Positions 55,132 to 63,264 are shown, numbered from the stretch's first letter. The stretch is DNA of 64,000 nt from Melioribacteraceae bacterium (GCA_019638015.1 JAHBUP010000001.1:1706424-1770423); one strand, 5' to 3'. Numbers and translations: made by a program. The notes: generated by a model from the letters alone, not told the origin.

Positions 55132-58100
55132 ATGAAAGGAAAAAACTTTTTTGCCTGCTTATTTTTAAGCGCTTCTCTTTGTGTTAAGCCAACTGTTAAA
55201 GGAAATAATTTTTTTAAAACCAGCTTAACTACATTGTTAATATTTGCCGCTTTGCTTTTAAGCGTTACAAACGTGCAAGCCCAATACAGCGGCACCATGG
55301 GCAGCCTAAACTATAGCTTTGATAACGGAGTGCTTACTATCAGCGGCAGCGGCCCGATGCCTAATTACGATTATACAGTGAGTCCCTGGAGAGAATACGA
55401 ATGGATAGATCAAATAAAAACGGTTGTGATAGGGGAAGGCGTTACCTCCGTTGGCGCAGAGGCTTTTATCTATTGCCTAAACCTCACTTCCGTTACACTG
55501 CCCGAAAGCGTAACAAGTATTGGAATGTGGGCTTTTAGCTATTGTATCAGTCTTCCTTCAATTACACTGCCAGAAGGTTTACTAACCATTGGGGATGGGG
55601 CTTTTGACCATTGCAGCCAGCTGGTTTCGCTGAACATTCCCCCTAACATCACCAACATTGGATTCGGTACCTTTGCCGATTGCAGCAAATTAGCTTCTAT
55701 TACACTGCCCGAAGGTGTAGTAACCGTTGGAAATTTTGCCTTTCAGCGTTGCAGCGCTTTAGCAACTATACGGGTACTTTCCGCTGCGCCGCCTGCTGCC
55801 GGCAACCTTGCATTTAATTTGCTTGATCGGGCAAGCTGCAAACTCATTGTGCCTTCAGGCGCAAAAGCTGCTTACCAGGCAGCCGCTTATTGGCAGGGTT
55901 TTACCAATATTTCCGAAGTAGAATATTCCGGCACTACAGGTCCCCTGAGCTGGATATTAACTTCCGATGGAACGCTTGTCATTAGCGGAAAGGGGGATAT
56001 GCCGGTTTATACTAATTATCCTAATAGCCCTTATTCTCCATGGTATGCTTACCGGGCCTCCATAAAGACGGTAGTGATAGAGGAGGGGGTTACTTCTATC
56101 GGCGATTTTGCTTTTGCAGACTACTTTCTCCCCTGTTATGCAGCTCTTACACAGGTTAGCATTCCCAGTAGTGTTACAAGGATTGGAAGGGACGCTTTTT
56201 CGAATTGTAGAGCGCTTGCTTCCGTTACTATCCCCGCAGGCGTAACAAGTATAGGATTCTACGCTTTTCAAAACACGGCGATTACTTCGGTTACTATCCC
56301 CGCCGGCATAACAAGAATTGAAAATGGTGTTTTTTCCAATTGCTCCAATCTTGCTTCGATTACTTTTCTTGGCAACATTACAAGCATTAGAGCTACTGCT
56401 TTTAATAATACCGGGTTTACTTCGTTCACTATCCCCGGCAGCGTAACCTCAATTGAGCAGTATACATTTCAGAATTGTATAAAACTTACTTCCGTAACTA
56501 TCCCCAACAGCGTAACAAGTATTGGAGTTGATGCTTTTCGATACTGCACCGCCCTTACTACCGTTACCATAGGCAACGGCATAACGTATTGGGGACTTGA
56601 AGGAAATGCGTTTTCCAATTGCACCGCCTTAACAACGGTGCGGATATTCACCCTTACGCCACCTTCTTTGGATTACAAAGATGATGTATTCTATTATATT
56701 AACCCGGCATGTGTTCTTGAAGTGCCTTCTGAGTCAAAAAACCTCTATATGGCTGTAGCCGGTTGGAAGCAGTTTGCCACCATTAACGAAATAGTTGACC
56801 CCGATTTGGCCAGTTCGGTTGTATCGGCTTCCATAGCATCTTCCACATCAATAACAATAAACGGAACAATTACCAATTCCTCGTCAGAAGCCAAAAATAG
56901 CGCGGGCTATTACTGTGCCTACGGAACAGACCCGAACAACTTAAACCAGAATACGGCAACGCAATACGGAACGGTGCCTGCATCGGGAAGTTTGAACGTG
57001 AGCACAACAATTACCGGGTTAACCAATGGAACGCTCTATTATTACAAGCTTGTTGCCGTGGGAAACCGAAGCGCACCCGGCAAGATATTCCTAAGCAATC
57101 CTATCCCAACAAGCAATCTTAAACTGTGGCTGCGTGCCGATATGGCTATCACATCGGCAAGTTCAGCCGTTTCAGCGTGGGGAGATGTTTCAGGCTGGAA
57201 CAACGATGCGTCGCAAGGCACAAGCGGCAATCAACCAACCGTTGCCGAGAGTGCAATCAATGCAAAACCAGCGCTGGCCTTTAATGGATCGACCAGCAAA
57301 TTAACGTTGCCAACATCAACCAGCTTGGGACTACAAAGCACTCCGTATGAAATGTTTATCGTGGCAAAGTCAAGTTCAAGTGATATACAATTTTTAATAG
57401 CCGGTGGTGCGAATGAACAGTTTGAATATCATCTGAATGGTGTGGTAGGTGCGAGGTTTATTCCGGTTACTTCTTTGTATCTTGATAAAGGAACGGCTGG
57501 AGATTATATAGACGGCAATGCTCATGTATTTTCCGGCAGGGCAAGTTCGGGCGGTGGAACCATTCGTGTTGATGGTGTAGATGGCTTTTCATCGACAGGT
57601 AATTTACTTTCTTCAAACAGCGGAAATCTTTTACTTGGCGTTAGAAGTGATGGATCGTATTACTTTAACGGAAGTATTGCCGAAGTGATAATATATAGTG
57701 CCAATCTAAGCAGTGCAGATAGAAATACGGTTGAACAATATCTTGCAAACAGGTATGGAATAACAAGCGGCGCTTTACCTGTTGAGCTAACAAGCTTTAC
57801 TGCAAGTAACACAAATGGAAAAGTTTTGCTAAATTGGCAAACAGCAACGGAAGTAAATAATTACGGATTTGAGATAGAAAGATGCAAGAAGCAAGAGGCT
57901 AGAAGCGAGACATGGGAGAAGATTGGATTTGTTCAAGGTCATGGAAACAGCAATTCACCAAAGAATTATTCCTTTACGGATTCAAACCCTCCAAGCGGAA
58001 AAGTTCAGTACCGATTAAAACAGATTGATTATGACGGACAGTTTGAATACAGTGAAATAATTGAAGCAACAATTGATTCGCCAACAAATTTTGCATTGGA

Positions 58101-58377
58101 GCAGAATTATCCAAATCCATTTAATCCGGTTACAACAATAAAATATTCAATTCCGAATGTAGGGACAGGGTTCTCCCTGTCCGTATTAAAGGTTTATGAC
58201 ATATTAGGCAACGAAGTAGCCACATTAGTAAATGAGCCACAACCGGCGGGCAATTACGAAGTGAAGTTTGATGCCCGTAATGCTGAGCATGGTCCAAGCA
58301 TGGCAAGCGGTGTTTATTTGTACAAATTGCAGGTGGGCAGTTTTGTGCAGACAAAAAAGTTTGTATTGATGAAATAA
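55132..58377 (+). CDS. BspA-like leucine-rich repeat / LamG secreted protein with T9SS sorting domain
   Basis: Exported protein of 1081 residues. Signal sequence with cleavage near V-Q-A-Q (about 51). Two LRR_5 (BspA/Treponema type) arrays at about 95-230 and 315-500 (repeats like L-T-S-V-T-L-P-E-S-V-T-S-I-G); each follows a Y-S-G-T-x-G segment and ends before a short cap. A fibronectin-like domain (about 560-640), a LamG-like domain (about 660-880), the R-L-K-Q-I-D module and a sorting domain (Q-N-Y-P-N-P-F-N-P-V-T-T-I) follow. Such proteins bind surfaces or host matrix. DNA of the LRR part looks clearly richer in G+C than the neighbours. The C-terminal half resembles the 58781 gene. Confidence 0.88.
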   Translation: MKGKNFFACLFLSASLCVKPTVKGNNFFKTSLTTLLIFAALLLSVTNVQAQYSGTMGSLNYSFDNGVLTISGSGPMPNYDYTVSPWREYEWIDQIKTVVIGEGVTSVGAEAFIYCLNLTSVTLPESVTSIGMWAFSYCISLPSITLPEGLLTIGDGAFDHCSQLVSLNIPPNITNIGFGTFADCSKLASITLPEGVVTVGNFAFQRCSALATIRVLSAAPPAAGNLAFNLLDRASCKLIVPSGAKAAYQAAAYWQGFTNISEVEYSGTTGPLSWILTSDGTLVISGKGDMPVYTNYPNSPYSPWYAYRASIKTVVIEEGVTSIGDFAFADYFLPCYAALTQVSIPSSVTRIGRDAFSNCRALASVTIPAGVTSIGFYAFQNTAITSVTIPAGITRIENGVFSNCSNLASITFLGNITSIRATAFNNTGFTSFTIPGSVTSIEQYTFQNCIKLTSVTIPNSVTSIGVDAFRYCTALTTVTIGNGITYWGLEGNAFSNCTALTTVRIFTLTPPSLDYKDDVFYYINPACVLEVPSESKNLYMAVAGWKQFATINEIVDPDLASSVVSASIASSTSITINGTITNSSSEAKNSAGYYCAYGTDPNNLNQNTATQYGTVPASGSLNVSTTITGLTNGTLYYYKLVAVGNRSAPGKIFLSNPIPTSNLKLWLRADMAITSASSAVSAWGDVSGWNNDASQGTSGNQPTVAESAINAKPALAFNGSTSKLTLPTSTSLGLQSTPYEMFIVAKSSSSDIQFLIAGGANEQFEYHLNGVVGARFIPVTSLYLDKGTAGDYIDGNAHVFSGRASSGGGTIRVDGVDGFSSTGNLLSSNSGNLLLGVRSDGSYYFNGSIAEVIIYSANLSSADRNTVEQYLANRYGITSGALPVELTSFTASNTNGKVLLNWQTATEVNNYGFEIERCKKQEARSETWEKIGFVQGHGNSNSPKNYSFTDSNPPSGKVQYRLKQIDYDGQFEYSEIIEATIDSPTNFALEQNYPNPFNPVTTIKYSIPNVGTGFSLSVLKVYDILGNEVATLVNEPQPAGNYEVKFDARNAEHGPSMASGVYLYKLQVGSFVQTKKFVLMK
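57879..57906. repeat. Heptanucleotide tandem repeat in coding sequence (A)
   Basis: AAGATGC, AAGAAGC, AAGAGGC, TAGAAGC: four degenerate 7-bp units inside the 55132 gene, in a loop coded R-C-K-K-Q-E-A-R-S. The same array occurs at 61042-61069. Confidence 0.75.
58159..58186. repeat. 28-bp palindromic element, copy d (variant arms)
   Basis: GTAGGGACAGGGTT pairs with CTCCCTGTCCGTAT; the core stem GGACAGGG/CCCTGTCC is perfect. It starts with an in-frame GTA at the same loop as copies a-c but has different inner sequence. Confidence 0.8.
58263..58310 (+). repeat. In-frame extension in a second sorting-domain loop
   Basis: This gene and the pseudogene at 50868-50911 have A-E-H-G-x-S-M before A-S-G-V-Y, where other copies have a shorter loop such as D-G-S-N-L. 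The DNA has two CATGG repeats in GAGCATGG and AAGCATGG. It looks like a second site that tolerates small insertions. Confidence 0.45.
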
Positions 58378-58680
58378 TTGATATCCATAGCTGTCGAGTC
58401 ATGGTTCACCGCAGGCGATGCAATGAAATATTCAATTGCATCGTATGTAGAAACGTCATATCCTGCAGAGTCGGGACAAGTTATGACGTCTCTACGTGTG
58501 TATGATGTTTTAGGCAGTGAAGTAGCCACATTAGTAAATGAGTTACAACCAGCTGGTAATTATGAAGCACATTTTGTTGCCAGCCAACTTGAGAGTGGTG
58601 TTTATTTTTATATATTACATGCGTGCGTTTTTTACAGAGCCGAAGAATGATTCTACTTAAGTGATTTTACTTAATTGATA
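58378..58680 (+). pseudogene. Second decayed T9SS sorting-domain copy
   Basis: Directly after the stop of the 55132 gene, a frame encodes M-K-Y-S-I-A-S-Y-V-E-T-S-Y and then R-V-Y-D-V-L-G-S-E-V-A-T-L-V-N-E, G-N-Y-E-A-H-F and S-G-V-Y-F-Y, a sorting domain missing its N-P-F-N-P part and with a ruined C-terminus (the normal K-K-x-x-L-x-K lies in another frame near 58643-58659). It has no start region of its own. It is a tandem remnant, not a working gene. Confidence 0.75.
58447..58495. repeat. Palindromic element, copy e, split by 21 bp
   Basis: Arms GTAGAAACGTCATA (58447-58460) and TATGACGTCTCTAC (58482-58495) pair with one mismatch. Between them lies a 21-bp insert ending TCGGGACAAGT, shared with copy f. 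Confidence 0.85.
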
Positions 58681-58780
58681 AGTATTACAATTAATAGCGG
58701 TTAATGGGAGTACGCAAATATTTATCGGTTACACAAAACGGTAAATATTGAATGCAACAACAATCGTTTTGGAACTATAT

Positions 58781-61543
58781 ATGAAAGGGGTACTGTTTTT
58801 TGCAGTTGGATTTTACATTTTGTTTACTTTTTCTCTTTTTGCTCAAACACCAACATTGCAAACCCAAGCGCCAGATATTAATAATACCTATGTATATGAT
58901 AGTCTCTCAACCGTGAGGTTTGGAGCAAATGTTACTTTTAATGGTGTTGTCAATCCCAACGGCTTAAACTGTAATGTATATTTTGAATATGGACCCACTA
59001 CCGAATATGGCAAACTTATTTTAGCCGCAACTAACCTAAGCGGCACAGATAATGTCCCGGTATCTGCTGCATTGGTTCTTTATAATTGCGGTGATTTATA
59101 CCATTACCGTGTAAAGGTATTTACGCCAAACGGCTCTTATTGCGGTCAAAACAACACTTTTGTACCGGGGATTGATCCGACATTTAAAATCAGATTCACA
59201 CCCCGATGTTCTGATGATCTAAATACAACTACGATAGATGTTATCAATAACAATAATTTTGATGTTTCACTTACAATGACGGATGGAAGCAATACTACAA
59301 CACAAACAATTACTCCATCAAGTTACTACAGTTTTGTATGCAACAAAAATAGTACGGTAAGCTTTTATTATAACTACACAAACCCGGCAGGTACTACTAC
59401 TTATTCGCATTTGTTTCGGCAGATGCCAACTAACAACCTCACTTGCAATGATGTTTTAGATCCTATAAACCAAATTGTAATCCAAATGCTTAGGGGGTAC
59501 AATGGTAACAAAGAGAGTATAGTATATCAAATAATTAATAATAATGATAGAGATGTTAACATAATGTATTCAGCGGGAGAACATCAGAGCATTAAAATTA
59601 TTCCTCAAAACAGTAATATTTATTTACGTCTTCCATACTCAGCAGTAGATTTTTATTATAATAATATTATTGTAGCTTCGTTTCCTCCGGCACTTTTTAG
59701 AGATTATAATACTGCATATGTAACTGCAACGCCTTTATACACTGATGGAACCACTGTTAGGTTCTCTTTTCAAAACAATAAGATTATTCTTTCAAGTTCC
59801 CCTGAAACACCCGGAGTGGGTGAACAAGTATTCTTAAATAATGGAAGTATTTCTCCTAATCAAGTGGTTTTTACGAAATATTTAAATGTGGTTGGTTCTT
59901 TCCCGCACAGAGATTATGAAATGTATATTACTGACGGCGCTATTAGCAATGTGCAAATCAATTCACGTTATACAGAATTGCCGTATGGCGGCACATTAGT
60001 ACCGGGCATGTCAGTTTTAACTGCAGCTCCAAATGTTTTTACAATTGATGGAAAGCAGTACACAAAGCCAGTTAAGATTTCATCAAATGTATCCTGGACG
60101 TTAACAAAAAGACAATCATGGATGTCTTTAAACAAAACATCGGGCTCCGGTAACGATACTCTTCTTGTTGCAATTGAGTTAAATAACACCGGTAACACGA
60201 GGAGAGATACAATTACTCTTAGCGATGGATACAATTCCAGATACATTGTTGTAACACAATATTCATTGCCAACTGTGAATCTAAAGCTGCATCTTGTTTC
60301 TGATGAAGGAGTACTAACTAACGGAACTGCAGTAACAAACTGGAATGACCAATCCGGTAATGGAAATAATGCTTATCAAAATACCGTTGTTAACCAGCCA
60401 GCCTATGTTCAAAATTCTATGAACGGTTTACCCGTTATACGTTTCAATGGATCTAATTCGACTATGCTGCTGCCTACTTCTTCAAGTCTAGGAATTCAAG
60501 ACAATCCATATGAAATTTTTATTGTGGCAAAATCGAGTTCAGGCAATGTTCAGTTCTTAATTGCCGGTGGCGTTAATGAACAATTTGAATATCACCTAAA
60601 TGGAGCGGCAGGTGCCAGATTCATTCCTCTTACTTCAAATTATCTGGATATAGGAACAGCAACAAATTACACAAACGGACAAGCACATGTTTTTTCAGCA
60701 AGAGCATCATCATCTGGCGGTGCTGTTAGAATAGATGGAATTGATGGTGGAACCTCAAGCGATAATATTCTTTCATCTAATTCGGCTAATCTACTTCTTG
60801 GTGTAAGAAGTGATGGAACTTACTATTTGAACGGAGATCTTGCGGAAGTAATAATTTATAACACGAATTTAAACGCGCCGGATAGAAGCGCTGTTGAGCA
60901 TTACCTCGCTGAGAGATACAATATGACAGGTGGAGCTTTGCCGGTTGAACTGACTTCTTTTAGTGCAGAGTGCAGAGTGCTGAGTGCAGAGTTGAAATGG
61001 CAAACAGCAACAGAGGTGAATAATTACGGATTTGAAATAGAAAGATGCAAGAAGCAAGAGGCTAGAAGCGAGACATGGGAGAAGATTGGATTTGTTCAAG
61101 GGCATGGAAACAGCAATTCACCAAAAAATTATTCATTTGTAGATTTGAATCCACCAAGTGGCAAAGTACAATATAGATTAAAGCAAATAGATTTTAACGG
61201 CATGTATGAATACAGTAATATTATTGAAGTAAATGTTGAAGCCCCAACACAATTTAGCTTGCATCAAAATTATCCCAATCCATTTAATCCGGTTACAACA
61301 ATAAAATACTCGATTCCATCTGATGTAGAGACCTCATATCCCGAAAAATCGGGACAAGTTATGACCTCTTTACGTATATATGACATATTAGGTAAAGAAG
61401 TAGCGGTTCTTGTGAACGAAAGACAGTCAGCCGGTAATTATGAAATTAAATTTGACGGTTCTAATCTTGCAAGCGGTGTTTATTTGTACAAATTGCAATC
61501 GGGCAGTTTTGTGCAGACAAAAAAGTTTGTTTTAATGAAATAA
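58781..61543 (+). CDS. BACON/LamG secreted protein with T9SS sorting domain
   Basis: Exported protein of 920 residues. Signal peptide (M-K-G-V-L-F-F, cleavage near F-A-Q); fibronectin-like domain (about 40-125); unique central region (about 130-385); BACON-like domain (about 425-505, S-N-V-S-W-T-L and W-M-S-L-N-K-T-S-G-S-G); LamG-like domain (about 515-720); R-L-K-Q-I-D-F-N-G module; sorting domain (Q-N-Y-P-N-P-F-N-P-V-T-T-I). BACON domains are linked to carbohydrate or mucin binding in Bacteroidota. ATG 58781 chosen over a TTG at 58748. The C-terminal half is homologous to the previous large gene, with one near-identical stretch. Confidence 0.86.
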   Translation: MKGVLFFAVGFYILFTFSLFAQTPTLQTQAPDINNTYVYDSLSTVRFGANVTFNGVVNPNGLNCNVYFEYGPTTEYGKLILAATNLSGTDNVPVSAALVLYNCGDLYHYRVKVFTPNGSYCGQNNTFVPGIDPTFKIRFTPRCSDDLNTTTIDVINNNNFDVSLTMTDGSNTTTQTITPSSYYSFVCNKNSTVSFYYNYTNPAGTTTYSHLFRQMPTNNLTCNDVLDPINQIVIQMLRGYNGNKESIVYQIINNNDRDVNIMYSAGEHQSIKIIPQNSNIYLRLPYSAVDFYYNNIIVASFPPALFRDYNTAYVTATPLYTDGTTVRFSFQNNKIILSSSPETPGVGEQVFLNNGSISPNQVVFTKYLNVVGSFPHRDYEMYITDGAISNVQINSRYTELPYGGTLVPGMSVLTAAPNVFTIDGKQYTKPVKISSNVSWTLTKRQSWMSLNKTSGSGNDTLLVAIELNNTGNTRRDTITLSDGYNSRYIVVTQYSLPTVNLKLHLVSDEGVLTNGTAVTNWNDQSGNGNNAYQNTVVNQPAYVQNSMNGLPVIRFNGSNSTMLLPTSSSLGIQDNPYEIFIVAKSSSGNVQFLIAGGVNEQFEYHLNGAAGARFIPLTSNYLDIGTATNYTNGQAHVFSARASSSGGAVRIDGIDGGTSSDNILSSNSANLLLGVRSDGTYYLNGDLAEVIIYNTNLNAPDRSAVEHYLAERYNMTGGALPVELTSFSAECRVLSAELKWQTATEVNNYGFEIERCKKQEARSETWEKIGFVQGHGNSNSPKNYSFVDLNPPSGKVQYRLKQIDFNGMYEYSNIIEVNVEAPTQFSLHQNYPNPFNPVTTIKYSIPSDVETSYPEKSGQVMTSLRIYDILGKEVAVLVNERQSAGNYEIKFDGSNLASGVYLYKLQSGSFVQTKKFVLMK
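60962..60989 (+). repeat. Heptanucleotide tandem repeat in coding sequence (B)
   Basis: AGTGCAG, AGTGCAG, AGTGCTG, AGTGCAG: four 7-bp units, two of them adjacent and identical, coding A-E-C-R-V-L-S-A-E. Change by one unit would shift the reading frame before the sorting domain. Confidence 0.88.
61042..61069. repeat. Heptanucleotide tandem repeat in coding sequence (A, second copy)
   Basis: Same four units as at 57879-57906 (AAGATGC, AAGAAGC, AAGAGGC, TAGAAGC), identical base for base, inside a longer near-identical stretch shared by the two genes. Confidence 0.78.
61325..61373. repeat. Palindromic element, copy f, split by a nested hairpin
   Basis: Outer arms GTAGAGACCTCATA and TATGACCTCTTTAC flank a 21-bp insert whose TCCCGA-AAAA-TCGGGA is a perfect hairpin, then CAAGT. 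It codes V-E-T-S-Y-P-E-K-S-G-Q-V-M-T-S-L. Both arms carry GACCTC where the perfect copy has GACGTC. Confidence 0.85.
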
Positions 61544-61554
61544 TTGATTTCCTA

Positions 61555-61580
61555 GCTGTTGAGAAATAGTTCTCTACAGC
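61555..61580. repeat. Inverted repeat of the CTGTTGAGA family, copy 1
   Basis: GCTGTTGAGAA and TTCTCTACAGC pair with one mismatch around a 4-nt loop, 12 bp after the stop codon. It may act as a terminator or be a dispersed palindrome. Confidence 0.65.
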
Positions 61581-61669
61581 AATTCTTTCATACCGGACTT
61601 GCCAGTTCGTCTCTTTTTACAGTGGAATCCGGAATCTAAAACTAACAATTGAATTGGTTATAGCCTTGT

Positions 61670-61693
61670 CTGTTGAGAAATCGCTCTCGACAG
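61670..61693. repeat. Inverted repeat of the CTGTTGAGA family, copy 2
   Basis: CTGTTGAGA and TCTCGACAG pair (one G-T) around a 6-nt loop. It resembles copy 1 about 100 bp upstream; a degraded relative (GCTGTCGAG) lies near 58389. Confidence 0.6.
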
Positions 61694-61799
61694 TCGATGC
61701 AATAATTTTCGCCGGTCATTGAATTCTGCTCCTCCATTTTGGGTAAAATGAACAATCCTGACTCAAAATACGTTATAATCTACAAATAAGAGCTTATGT

Positions 61800-61829
61800 T
61801 TGTTTTAAGAGTTTGCTTAATTATATTTG
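61800..61829 (+). promoter_or_regulatory. Candidate Bacteroidota-type promoter of lpdA-lipB
   Basis: TTG at 61800-61802 and TATATTTG at 61822-61829 are separated by 19 bp, an ideal fit to the consensus. It lies 31 bp upstream of the lpdA start. Confidence 0.55.
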
Positions 61830-61860
61830 TTTAGATTTTCTTACCTAATAGGGTTAATAA

Positions 61861-63264
61861 ATGACAAAAGAGTATGATATTGCTATCATCGGCGGTGGAC
61901 CGGGAGGATATGTTGCGGCAATTCGAGCGGCACAACTTGGTTTTAAAACCGTAGTAATTGATAAAGATAATTTAGGCGGAATTTGTTTGAATTGGGGATG
62001 CATTCCTACAAAATCATTATTAAAAAATGCTGAGGTTTTTGATACAATTAAAAATCATTCAAATGATTTTGGAATTAAAGTAGAAGGGGTAAGTTTCGAT
62101 TTTTCTAAGATAATAAAGCGAAGCCGCGATATTTCAGAAAAGATTACAAAAAATATTGAACTTCTTGTTAAAAAAAATAAGGTTGATAGAATTAGAGGTT
62201 TCGCAAAGTTGGTATCAAAGAATGATATTAGTGTGCATGATAATGATGGAAAAGTGATAGAATCTGTTTCCGCAGACAAAATAATAATTGCTACAGGTGC
62301 CCGCCCCAAAATATTGCCTAATATTCCGGTGGATCGAAAAAATATAATCACTTCAACCGAAGCTATGAATTTACCCGAACAGCCAAAATCATTAATCATA
62401 ATTGGTGCGGGAGCAATCGGGATTGAGTTCGCATATTTCTATTCTGTACTCGGTACTAAAGTTACGATTATTGAGATGATGGATAATATTCTTCCTATAG
62501 AGGATAAAGAAGTTTCTGAAACACTTGCGAAGAATTTCAAGAAAAGGGGAATTGAAATTCACACATCAGCCAAAGTTGAAAGTGCAGTCGTAAATAATGG
62601 TGAGGTAATTGTAACAATCGATAAAGTCGGAAAAAAAGTTGAACTCAAAGCCGAAAAAGTTCTGAGCGCTATAGGCGTTACCGGAAATATTGAAGGATTT
62701 GGATTAGAAGAATTAGGGATTGAACTTTATAAAAATCATATTAAAGTTGATAAGAAAAATTATCAAACAAATATTCCTAATATTTACGCAATTGGTGATG
62801 TAATTGGTCCGCCTTGGCTCGCGCATGTTGCTTCCGCGGAAGGAATAGCGTGTATCGAGAATATTAAGGGACTTCACACTGTGCCGGTTGATTATGAAAA
62901 TATTCCCGGTTGCACTTATTGTAATCCGCAAGTAGCAAGTGTTGGAATGACTGAAGCAAAAGCCAAAGAATCTGGTTATGAATTAAAAATTGGTAAGTTC
63001 CCATTTATGGCGAGCGGAAAAGCCTTTGCCGCCGGAGATAGAGACGGTTTTGTTAAACTAATCTTTGATGCGAAATATGGAGAACTTCTCGGTGCTCATA
63101 TTATTGGTCCCGAGGCAACCGAATTAATCGCAGAATTAGTTTTAGCCCGTTCTGTTGAAGCGACATATGAAACAATTATAAAAACAATTCATGCTCATCC
63201 AACTTTATCAGAATCAATAATGGAAGCGGCGGCTAACGCGTATGGCGAATCAATCCACATCTAA
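61861..63264 (+). CDS. lpdA: Dihydrolipoyl dehydrogenase
   Basis: FAD flavoprotein (E3) that reoxidises dihydrolipoamide in 2-oxoacid dehydrogenase complexes and glycine cleavage, 467 residues. FAD-binding G-G-G-P-G-G-Y is near 11, the redox disulfide is C42-L-N-W-G-C47, NAD binding is G-A-G-A-I-G-I-E-F, the second FAD motif is Y-A-I-G-D-V-I-G, and the dimer-interface base is H-A-H-P-T-L-S-E near the end. It overlaps lipB by 23 nt, so lipoate attachment and use are co-expressed. Confidence 0.95.
   Translation: MTKEYDIAIIGGGPGGYVAAIRAAQLGFKTVVIDKDNLGGICLNWGCIPTKSLLKNAEVFDTIKNHSNDFGIKVEGVSFDFSKIIKRSRDISEKITKNIELLVKKNKVDRIRGFAKLVSKNDISVHDNDGKVIESVSADKIIIATGARPKILPNIPVDRKNIITSTEAMNLPEQPKSLIIIGAGAIGIEFAYFYSVLGTKVTIIEMMDNILPIEDKEVSETLAKNFKKRGIEIHTSAKVESAVVNNGEVIVTIDKVGKKVELKAEKVLSAIGVTGNIEGFGLEELGIELYKNHIKVDKKNYQTNIPNIYAIGDVIGPPWLAHVASAEGIACIENIKGLHTVPVDYENIPGCTYCNPQVASVGMTEAKAKESGYELKIGKFPFMASGKAFAAGDRDGFVKLIFDAKYGELLGAHIIGPEATELIAELVLARSVEATYETIIKTIHAHPTLSESIMEAAANAYGESIHI

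Larger units (their letters stand above)
61544..61860. other. Repeat-bearing intergenic region before lpdA
   Basis: About 317 bp without a gene. It contains two related inverted repeats, a possible CCGGA/TCCGG pair around 61592-61632, and the lpdA promoter candidate. No open frame of interest was seen. Confidence 0.6.

Noticed and set aside
28375..61373. The repeated palindromes as parts of a CRISPR array
   Set aside because: Copies are thousands of bases apart, each inside a separate gene, with no regular spacers and no cas genes in the window.
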